Source of the DNA: Ornithobacterium rhinotracheale
GTDB taxonomy: Bacteria > Bacteroidota > Bacteroidia > Flavobacteriales > Weeksellaceae
Reading direction: 5' to 3'
Length of the DNA: 64,000 nt
NCBI RefSeq assembly: GCF_004088395.1
Contig: NZ_CP035107.1
Location: 694,501 to 758,500, forward strand
Of this stretch, positions 17,013-22,508 are shown piece by piece (positions within the stretch are counted from its first letter, which is position 1; each line of letters opens with the position of its first letter). Both the position numbers and the translations under genes were made by a program. The notes under the pieces are model-generated. The model searched no databases. It was not told where the DNA came from and was given only the letters and a program-made list of their open reading frames with translations.

Positions 17013-17429
17013 ATGGCGTATAATAACGGATATAGTAATGGTTGGGGTGGAAATCCCAACCCTAATTTTAACCGAGGTTATAAAAGCGGTTATAATAATC
17101 AGAGACAACCTAAAAAACATTCTGGTGCAAAGTCTGGACAATCCAAGAATGGTAAATTTTATGTTACCGCTTGGAACTATTCAAAGCAAAGAGGTATGAT
17201 AACTGTTAAAGCATTTGAAAACTCGCGTTCTGTGCGCTCGGAGTCTCAAACAGGGAATAGATTTCTGATGATGATGTTTGAGGTGTTTTATAAGAATACG
17301 GGTGCTAAGGTGCTTGAGCTAGCTAATTATAATGTGAATACAGGAAAGGTGTATTTACAAAAGGTTGGCATGGTAATTAGTACCAAAGCGCCGAATGGTG
17401 GGTATTTCGGACAAATTAAAACAAGGTAA
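17013..17429 (+). CDS. Basic Asn/Gly-rich protein, possible ssDNA-binding protein
   Basis: 138 aa. The first 50 residues are Asn/Gly/Tyr-rich with little order (YNNGYSNGWGGNPNPNFN) and then basic. From about residue 48 the chain looks beta-rich (GKFYVTAWNYSKQRGMITVKAF; RFLMMMFEVFYKNTGAKVLE; GKVYLQKVGMVIST). The net charge is positive. A nucleic-acid-binding or internal virion protein would fit, but no family is recognised. Confidence 0.55.
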   Translation: MAYNNGYSNGWGGNPNPNFNRGYKSGYNNQRQPKKHSGAKSGQSKNGKFYVTAWNYSKQRGMITVKAFENSRSVRSESQTGNRFLMMMFEVFYKNTGAKVLELANYNVNTGKVYLQKVGMVISTKAPNGGYFGQIKTR

Positions 17430-17431
17430 TT

Positions 17432-17635
17432 ATGTTTAAGAATATTCGGAATTTAATGAAAAGTATTCCAACATTGTTGAAATATGTGCAATGTGCAAAA
17501 ATTTGCCTACACCATGCGTATGAGGCGAAAAGGGAAATTGATACATTGTTTGACGATGTGGAGGGCAACGAGCCAGAGTACTTGAATGAAGAAGAACTTG
17601 CGGGTGTTCCTACGGATAAGGAACATATGTGGTAA
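17432..17635 (+). CDS. 67-aa protein of unknown function
   Basis: Starts two bases after the previous stop. The N-terminal half is basic and amphipathic (MFKNIRNLMKSIPTLLKYVQCAKICLHHAYEAK); the C-terminal half is strongly acidic (DDVEGNEPEYLNEEELAGVPTDKEHMW). No family recognised. The tight spacing in the structural operon supports coding. Confidence 0.5.
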   Translation: MFKNIRNLMKSIPTLLKYVQCAKICLHHAYEAKREIDTLFDDVEGNEPEYLNEEELAGVPTDKEHMW

Positions 17636-17646
17636 AATATTGAGAG

Positions 17647-17754
17647 ATGACAAGTAAATTAATTACAAGTGTTTTAATTGCAGTGGTTTACATTGGGATT
17701 ATTATGTTATCAGATGTGTTGAAAGAACATATTAAAGATAGTTTTAAAGGATGA
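17647..17754 (+). CDS. 35-aa single-span membrane peptide
   Basis: MTSKLITSVLIAVVYIGIIMLS forms one membrane helix and is followed by a short charged tail. The stop TGA overlaps the next ATG as ATGA at 17751-17754, so translation is coupled. Such tiny membrane proteins are common in virion membranes of small phages. Confidence 0.5.
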   Translation: MTSKLITSVLIAVVYIGIIMLSDVLKEHIKDSFKG

Positions 17755-18122
17755 AGTTTTTAAGTGATTTAACAAATGTATTAAAGCTATTGGGGGTTGC
17801 TCTGGTAGCTTTAATCATATGGATGGCGTTTAAGGGTTTTCAAAAGACGGTTTTACTTGGCAAAGATGGGGTGTCTGAAAATTTATCACAGGCTTTTGCT
17901 GGTTTGGATTTTAAGGATCGTTTTAAGGCATTTTTGCATTATCATTATGTGCGGTCTATATGGTTTCTTTTCGGTCGATTCCCTTCGCTGAGTAATGAGG
18001 AGGTGAAAAAACTGAGACAAGAGAGTAAGGATTTAGGAACATTTGTCGGTAGGTTTTTCCAAGAGCAGCAAAAATTGTTGGAAAAATACGATTTGCAAAA
18101 AGAAAATAGATACCAACATTAA
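17751..18122 (+). CDS. Membrane-anchored protein upstream of the lysin
   Basis: 123 aa. One N-terminal membrane helix (about residues 10-27, VLKLLGVALVALIIWMAF) and a soluble helical domain with LHYHYVRSIWFLFGRFPSLSNEEVKKL, ending in a likely coiled coil (FFQEQQKLLEKYDLQ). Start and stop both overlap neighbours. A role in virion assembly, DNA delivery or lysis is possible; no homologue is recognised. Confidence 0.55.
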   Translation: MKFLSDLTNVLKLLGVALVALIIWMAFKGFQKTVLLGKDGVSENLSQAFAGLDFKDRFKAFLHYHYVRSIWFLFGRFPSLSNEEVKKLRQESKDLGTFVGRFFQEQQKLLEKYDLQKENRYQH

Positions 18123-18964
18123 TGAGAAAAAATAGAGATAAAAAAATGACATATTTACAAGCGTTGGGCTGGCTGGTAGGCGGATGGAGTGCCTATAAAT
18201 TATATGAAAGTGTGGCTAAGCCAAAGGGAAAAGTTGAATTTGGAGAATTGAACCTTGTGGGCGTTGATGATGAAACATTTAATCCAGATGAGGCATTGAG
18301 AAAGTTTGATGAGCAAAAAGCTATGTTAAAATTGCAATTTGACCCATTAGAACCTCAAGGCAAAGAGTATGAAAGATGGATTTTCATTGAATTGTGCAAG
18401 CTCGTTAAAGCTGGGAAAATGGAGAAAAATCATGCAGCTGCTATTATGGCAAATATGATGATTGAATGCCATTTTAAATTGTTAATTGAGGCACCGCATT
18501 ACACATATAAAACTAAATCTGGTGCGCAACCTTATTTAAAATATAAGGGTAATCCCGCTGGGTATTTTAATGCTAGATATGGTTCTAAAAATGGAAATAA
18601 AAAACCTAATGATGGTTATACATTTAGAGGTCGTGGATTTTGCCAATTAACTGGGCGTGAATTGTATCAAAGAGCGTCTAAATCATTAGGAGTTGATTTT
18701 ATTTCAAATCCAGAGTTAGTGCTTCAAAAAGAATATGCTTTTAAGATTGCTGTAGCTTTCTTTATGGGGTGGAATGGAGGTTTTTTTTCATCATCTTCTA
18801 GGGCTTTGCCTAAAATAATGCCAAATGGAAGTACTGATTTTGTAAAGTCTCGTTTATCTATAAATCCTGGGGAGGTTCAGGACCCTAAACGATATGCAAA
18901 AAAACTTTCCGATGTAAACAGATTTGGAAATGCTTATTTAAAAATATTCAATATTGTATTATGA
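18122..18964 (+). CDS. Membrane-anchored GH19-type peptidoglycan hydrolase (lysin)
   Basis: 280 aa. The C-terminal 180 residues resemble GH19 chitinase/phage endolysins: HAAAIMANMMIECHFK holds a candidate catalytic Glu, followed by YKTKSGAQPYLKYKGNPAGYFNARYG and the hallmark FRGRGFCQLTGRELYQRA. A hydrophobic segment near the N-terminus (TYLQALGWLVGGWSAYKLY) may anchor it to a membrane. The start overlaps the previous stop by one base. In small membrane-containing phages such an enzyme can be part of the virion and open the wall on entry, or act at lysis. The hydrolase call is good; the exact role is inference. Confidence 0.75.
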   Translation: MRKNRDKKMTYLQALGWLVGGWSAYKLYESVAKPKGKVEFGELNLVGVDDETFNPDEALRKFDEQKAMLKLQFDPLEPQGKEYERWIFIELCKLVKAGKMEKNHAAAIMANMMIECHFKLLIEAPHYTYKTKSGAQPYLKYKGNPAGYFNARYGSKNGNKKPNDGYTFRGRGFCQLTGRELYQRASKSLGVDFISNPELVLQKEYAFKIAVAFFMGWNGGFFSSSSRALPKIMPNGSTDFVKSRLSINPGEVQDPKRYAKKLSDVNRFGNAYLKIFNIVL

Positions 18965-19713
18965 CAAAGAGAGATAAGAAAAGGGTAAAAAAGGGTTTGT
19001 TCATCTTATTGTTAGTTTGGTTGTTGTTTAGATTAACGAAGAAGACGAGTATAAAGGAGAAAGTAAGCACAGGAGATAATTCCTTGTTGCCACTGGATAC
19101 AAATAAATTCAAGGAACCTGTGAGCTTGCCCAAAGTAGAAAAACCAAAGTTTGATAGCGTATTTGCCAAAGGCGGTTCTGCAGTGAGAAATGAAAAGGCA
19201 TTTGCTCACAAGGTGGAAGATATGATGAATGCGGAGCAAAGAAAGGGCAAGATACCTGTAAAGTCTGATGTTGTGAAGCAAGTACAGAGAGAGCAGGCAC
19301 CAGATGTTTCTTCGGCAGAGCCATGTGTGGAGTGTGAGGAAGAAAAGAGAAGGCAGCAGGAAGAAAGAAAGCGTAAAGAACAAGAAGAAATTAGAAAGAA
19401 GTTGCTTGAAAAGAAAAATAATTGCAACCAAATAAGTGAAGTTCCTGTAAAATTTCATTATGATTGTGAGGAGCCCGAGAAAGTTAAAATAACTGGCATG
19501 GGTGGACTTGCTCTATTTAGAATGCCATCAACTGGGCATTGCAGGGTATTAAATTTATATGGAGAACCTGCACGAGTGGTGCAAAGTTATAAATTTGGTG
19601 AAGTTGAATATCTTGTTGAGCATGGGCAGTATATAGACTTATTGGGCTTCATTAAAGTACAAGTGGCAAATTTTGAGCTAGATAGTAACGGGGGTTTTGA
19701 ACAATTGAGTTAA
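18961..19713 (+). CDS. Membrane-anchored coiled-coil protein with C-terminal beta domain
   Basis: 250 aa. A basic start (TKRDKKRVKK) leads into one membrane helix (GLFILLLVWLLFRL). A charged coiled coil at about 118-155 is built of E, K, R and Q, next to CVECEEEK. The C-terminal 90 residues look beta-rich (KVKITGMGGLALFRMPSTGHCRVLNLYGEPARVV...) and could be a spike or receptor-binding domain. No Walker motif is seen, so it is not a Zot-type ATPase. It overlaps the lysin stop by four bases. Confidence 0.55.
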   Translation: MTKRDKKRVKKGLFILLLVWLLFRLTKKTSIKEKVSTGDNSLLPLDTNKFKEPVSLPKVEKPKFDSVFAKGGSAVRNEKAFAHKVEDMMNAEQRKGKIPVKSDVVKQVQREQAPDVSSAEPCVECEEEKRRQQEERKRKEQEEIRKKLLEKKNNCNQISEVPVKFHYDCEEPEKVKITGMGGLALFRMPSTGHCRVLNLYGEPARVVQSYKFGEVEYLVEHGQYIDLLGFIKVQVANFELDSNGGFEQLS

Positions 19714-19730
19714 ACAAAAAATAAAGAGAT

Positions 19731-19904
19731 ATGACAAATTTTGTAGATAGGACAAAGATTTATAGTATATTAGGATTTACGGGGGCGGTTTCGTTTGATG
19801 AGCTAAAACCGCTTCTAGCAAGTTTATTGGCTATTGTGCTTGATTTTGCGTATAGTTTTGCAAAGAAGAAAATTAGAGATTTAAAAGGTAAAAAAGATGA
19901 GTGA
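19731..19904 (+). CDS. 57-aa small hydrophobic protein
   Basis: MTNFVDRTKIYSILGFTGAV... with a hydrophobic central helix (LKPLLASLLAIVLDFAYSF) and a basic tail (AKKKIRDLKGKKDE). It overlaps the next gene by eight bases. It could be a holin-like or virion membrane protein; the function is unknown. Confidence 0.5.
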   Translation: MTNFVDRTKIYSILGFTGAVSFDELKPLLASLLAIVLDFAYSFAKKKIRDLKGKKDE

Positions 19905-20376
19905 TTATTGTACCATAGTTATCGATAATAGAAGATTTCGCGGGGAATATGTTTGCGAGCAAGCTTCTTCTGTTGATTTGTTTATGAATTGTTATTATCA
20001 AGTGGGAAATCAGTTGTATACGGCTAATGGTTTTAAAAAATATCTGGTTGATAAGTCTGATTTTGTGATTTACAGGCGGTTAATACCTGTAGATGGCGAG
20101 GCGGTGAAAGATTTACCAACATCTACAGATGAAGAAAATTCTTCTTTAAAATATTACCTAGTGGGTACATATTATGATGGATTTGCAGTGACTAAAACTC
20201 GTGATCGGTATCGTTTCGCAAACCATTCTGCGAAATTTGTTGGGGTCTATCTTGATGTATCGGACGCGTATAGCCATGTAGTATGCGAATTAGAGCCAGG
20301 ACAAGAGTATTATTATGCAGGTGCTGGACCATTTATGTTGTACGACGGAGATGAAGAAATAAGGGGTATTCAATAA
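19897..20376 (+). CDS. Beta-rich phage protein of unknown function
   Basis: 159 aa, acidic, rich in Tyr and Val with many predicted short strands (CTIVIDNRRFRGEYVC; YYLVGTYYDGFAVTKT; KFVGVYLDVSDAYSHVVCELEPGQEYYYAGAGPFMLYDG). No membrane segment. It may be a minor capsid or receptor-binding protein. It shares one base with the stop and start of the next gene. Confidence 0.5.
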   Translation: MSDYCTIVIDNRRFRGEYVCEQASSVDLFMNCYYQVGNQLYTANGFKKYLVDKSDFVIYRRLIPVDGEAVKDLPTSTDEENSSLKYYLVGTYYDGFAVTKTRDRYRFANHSAKFVGVYLDVSDAYSHVVCELEPGQEYYYAGAGPFMLYDGDEEIRGIQ

Positions 20377-20585
20377 TGAGCCATAAAAATGATTATTCGT
20401 GTATAGTTTTCGGAGCATTTGAAGTGTTCAAAATGCAATATGTGCACGACCTTTATAAGTTTAGCAAGTGGCTGGATGGTTCTAAGTTTCGGGATTGGAA
20501 ATATTTTAATGTTTACAATCGTAGAACTGGAGAATATCTAAGACGCTTCTACAATGGAAACTATATACCAAGATTTTTGAATTAA
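20376..20585 (+). CDS. 69-aa protein, Tyr/Phe-rich
   Basis: MSHKNDYSCIVFGAFEVFKMQYVHDLYKFSKWLDGSKF..., basic and aromatic, no family recognised. The start overlaps the stop of the preceding gene (TAATG), which supports translation as the last gene of the structural operon. Confidence 0.45.
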   Translation: MSHKNDYSCIVFGAFEVFKMQYVHDLYKFSKWLDGSKFRDWKYFNVYNRRTGEYLRRFYNGNYIPRFLN

Positions 20586-20654
20586 TTAGTTTGTTATAAT
20601 AATGAGAGAGACTGCATCCTTGTTGGTGTGGTTTCTTTTTTTTTATCTTTTTGC

Positions 20655-20686
20655 TTTGCAATATTTGGCATTTCTTTTGATATTTG
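20655..20686 (+). promoter_or_regulatory. Promoter for the distal two-gene unit (secreted protein and transposase)
   Basis: -33-like TTTG (20655-20658), a 20-bp gap, and -7-like GATATTTG (20679-20686, one mismatch to TAnnTTTG). The next ATG is 34 bp downstream. It would let the last two genes be expressed apart from the structural operon. Confidence 0.45.
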
Positions 20687-20720
20687 CAAAGTGTTGTTAA
20701 ATCATTTAAAAACTCAAGTC

Positions 20721-21077
20721 ATGAAAAAAATCTTACTATCATTTGGACTATGTTTGGCTGTAACCGCTGGATATGCACAAAGCAAGGAGGCAAAAAAAGA
20801 AATAAGAAAGTACTACACTGAAAAACAGATTAATGAAATAAAAAATGATTTAAAAGAATTTCTTAAAGGTGATAATGCTTGTTTGAATGGCGATGATTAT
20901 GATGTTAATAGGTATTTGTTGTTGGATTATACTATAAATTTTGACGATAAACAAAAAGAAAAAGCATTTAGGGAATATTTTTTAGAGCCTTATGAGAAAA
21001 GATATTCTATATCTCCAGATAGAAAAATGTTTGGTTATATGATTACAAATTTTGAATACCCTAAAGATATAGACTAA
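20721..21077 (+). CDS. Small secreted protein, possible lysogenic cargo
   Basis: 118 aa from ATG 20721; an upstream frame from 20628 would place a long extension before a clear signal peptide. The signal peptide is MKKILLSFGLCLAVTAGYAQ with cleavage after the AxA-like site. The mature part is charged and helical (KKEIRKYYTEKQINEIKNDLKEFLKG). It has its own promoter-like element and couples to the transposase start (the TAA overlaps the ATG). A host-surface or exclusion role expressed in the integrated state would fit; the function is unknown. Confidence 0.55.
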   Translation: MKKILLSFGLCLAVTAGYAQSKEAKKEIRKYYTEKQINEIKNDLKEFLKGDNACLNGDDYDVNRYLLLDYTINFDDKQKEKAFREYFLEPYEKRYSISPDRKMFGYMITNFEYPKDID

Positions 21078-22051
21078 TGGCACGGAGATTTAAGCATTTG
21101 GATTTGCACGATAGAGCAATGATAGAGGCTTATTTAAAGGCTGGTTGGTCTATCTCTAAAATAGCCCGTGAACTGAAAAGGGATAAATCTACGATAAGCC
21201 GTGAAGTGAGGAGGAACCGAACGAAGAAAGGAAAATATAAAGCAAAGACAGCACAGACGCTCTATTCTGAAAAGAAAGAGCGTTTTTTGCGTTATAGACG
21301 CTTTACAAAAGACATTGAGAAAAGAGTAAGACAATTTCTGTATAAAAGATATTCACCGCTCCAAATAGTAGGCTATTGTAAAAAGTTGGGGCTTGAAATG
21401 GTATCAGTAGAAAGAATTTACCAATATATAAGGGCTGATAAATTGAAAGGAGGTAATCTGTACAAATATTGCAGGCACGCTTTGAAAAAGAGAAAGGCAC
21501 AGGTTTCTAAAATTGTTGGAAAGATAAAAAATAGAACTAGTATAGAAGAACGCCCGCAAGTGGTGAATGATAGAAAAGAGTTCGGACACTGGGAGGGTGA
21601 TTTAATTGAGGGAAAAAATCATAAGGGTTATTTGCTGACGATTACAGAAAGGGTATCAAGGTTTTTATTTATTAGATATATACCTAATAAAAGTGCTGAT
21701 GTTGTGGCAAATGCGATGATAGATGTTTTGGTTCCGTACAAGGGGGTGGTTAAGTCTATTACGGTGGATAATGGTTTGGAGTTTGCACAGCACGAACGGG
21801 TGGGGAAGAGATTGGGGGCGCGTGTTTTTTTTACGCACCCTTATTCTAGTTGGGAAAAGGGACAAATTGAGCATATGAACAAACTTGTTAGACAGTATGT
21901 AAAAAAAGGTTCGGCAATTACAAAAAGTAACGCTAACAAGCTGAAAGCGGTACAAAAAGAGATAAACGATAGACCGTTTAAAGTGTTAAAGTTTTGCAAG
22001 CCTCGTGAAGTTTTTTTTAATTTTGTGGAAAATGTTGCATTTAGGGGTTGA
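21077..22051 (+). CDS. IS30-family transposase
   Basis: 324 aa, full length. An N-terminal HTH (HDRAMIEAYLKAGWSISKIARELKRDKSTISREVRRN) is typical of IS30. The DDE core has GHWEGDLIEGK (D), ITVDNGLEFA (D) and SSWEKGQIEHMNKLVRQY (E). The start overlaps the stop of the secreted-protein gene, and the stop TGA lies within the right terminal inverted repeat (22034-22055). So it belongs to the larger element, not to a separate insertion sequence. It probably integrates and excises the 8.46-kb unit through an abutted-end circle. Confidence 0.92.
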   Translation: MARRFKHLDLHDRAMIEAYLKAGWSISKIARELKRDKSTISREVRRNRTKKGKYKAKTAQTLYSEKKERFLRYRRFTKDIEKRVRQFLYKRYSPLQIVGYCKKLGLEMVSVERIYQYIRADKLKGGNLYKYCRHALKKRKAQVSKIVGKIKNRTSIEERPQVVNDRKEFGHWEGDLIEGKNHKGYLLTITERVSRFLFIRYIPNKSADVVANAMIDVLVPYKGVVKSITVDNGLEFAQHERVGKRLGARVFFTHPYSSWEKGQIEHMNKLVRQYVKKGSAITKSNANKLKAVQKEINDRPFKVLKFCKPREVFFNFVENVAFRG

Positions 22052-22055
22052 ATGT
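22034..22055. repeat. Right terminal inverted repeat
   Basis: GTTGCATTT (22034-22042) and TTGAATGT (22048-22055) are the reverse complements of blocks in the left arm at 13596-13617. The final codons of the transposase lie inside it. Confidence 0.75.
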
Positions 22056-22063
22056 GCCTAGCC
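22055..22063. repeat. Right 9-bp flanking direct repeat
   Basis: Second copy of TGCCTAGCC (first copy 13586-13594). IS30 elements usually duplicate two or three bases, so nine is unusual. Confidence 0.75.
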
Positions 22064-22081
22064 CTTTGTTTTTTTGAGTAT

Positions 22082-22118
22082 AAAAAAAACAGCCATAACA
22101 TGTAGTTGTGGCTGCTTT
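22082..22118 (-). terminator. Rho-independent terminator of rpsO
   Basis: CAGCCATAAC (22090-22099) and GTTGTGGCTG (22105-22114) form a 10-bp stem with one G-U pair and a five-base loop. On the minus strand a run of eight T follows. It lies between the rpsO stop and the inserted element. Confidence 0.85.
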
Positions 22119-22142
22119 TCAAAAAATTTTGTGCGAAAAAAA

Positions 22143-22412
22143 TTATTTTCTGATACCTAATTCTTTAATGATTGCACGGTATCTTTCGATGTCGTTTTTG
22201 ATTAAGTAATCTAGTAAACTTTTTCTTTTACCTACCAATTTCACCAAAGCTCTTTCAGTGTTGAAATCTTTTCTGTTCACTTTTAAGTGCTCAGATAGGT
22301 GGTTGATTCTGTAAGTGAAAAGTGCGATTTGGCTCTCTGGAGATCCTGTATCGTTAGCGTTTTCTCCGTACTTTTCAAAAATTTCTCTTTTCTTTTGTGG
22401 GTCTAAATACAT
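22143..22412 (-). CDS. rpsO: 30S ribosomal protein S15
   Basis: 89 aa, full length and typical: MYLDPQKKREIFEKYGENANDTGSPESQIALFTYRINHLSEHLKVNRKDFNTERALVKLVGKRKSLLDYLIKNDIERYRAIIKELGIRK carries the conserved GSPESQ and GKRKSLLDYL motifs. It binds the 16S rRNA central domain. It points toward pnp and would be its upstream neighbour without the 8.46-kb insertion. It has its own promoter and terminator. Confidence 0.98.
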   Translation of the reverse strand: MYLDPQKKREIFEKYGENANDTGSPESQIALFTYRINHLSEHLKVNRKDFNTERALVKLVGKRKSLLDYLIKNDIERYRAIIKELGIRK

Positions 22413-22454
22413 TCCAATATTGTTTTAAATGATTATTATGTATATTTCAAGGGG

Positions 22455-22486
22455 CAAAAGTAGCCTTTTTTTATTGATTAGCCAAA
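22455..22486 (-). promoter_or_regulatory. Promoter of rpsO
   Basis: Minus-strand -33 TTTG (22486-22483), 20-bp spacer, -7 TACTTTTG (22462-22455). Both fit the Bacteroidetes housekeeping consensus. It lies about 43 bp upstream of the rpsO ATG. Confidence 0.65.
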
Positions 22487-22508
22487 TTTTTAGGTATATT
22501 TTTCTTAC

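Larger units (their letters stand above)
13595..22054 (+). mobile_element. IS30-transposase-encoding phage-like element inserted between rpsO and pnp
   Basis: About 8.46 kb. The ends carry an imperfect inverted repeat: arm 13596-13617 and arm 22034-22055 agree at 18 of 22 positions, with blocks ACATTCAA and AAATGCAAC. A 9-bp direct repeat flanks them. All genes run rightwards: an 84-aa protein, HUH Rep, a small HTH protein, capsid-like protein, membrane proteins, lysin, unknowns and an IS30-family transposase whose last codons lie in the right inverted repeat. It interrupts the usual rpsO-pnp neighbourhood. IS30-like transposases in Spiroplasma filamentous phages are the nearest known parallel. 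The virion type is not proven. Confidence 0.8.

Noticed and set aside
13645-20585. A classical inovirus (filamentous) prophage
   Set aside because: Small coat-like membrane proteins are present, but no Zot-type ATPase is visible and a GH19 lysin is. The type is left open.
21077-22051. A separate IS30 insertion sequence that landed in the prophage
   Set aside because: No inverted repeat is seen at the transposase's left side, its start is coupled to the gene before it, and the matching repeat is 8.4 kb away.
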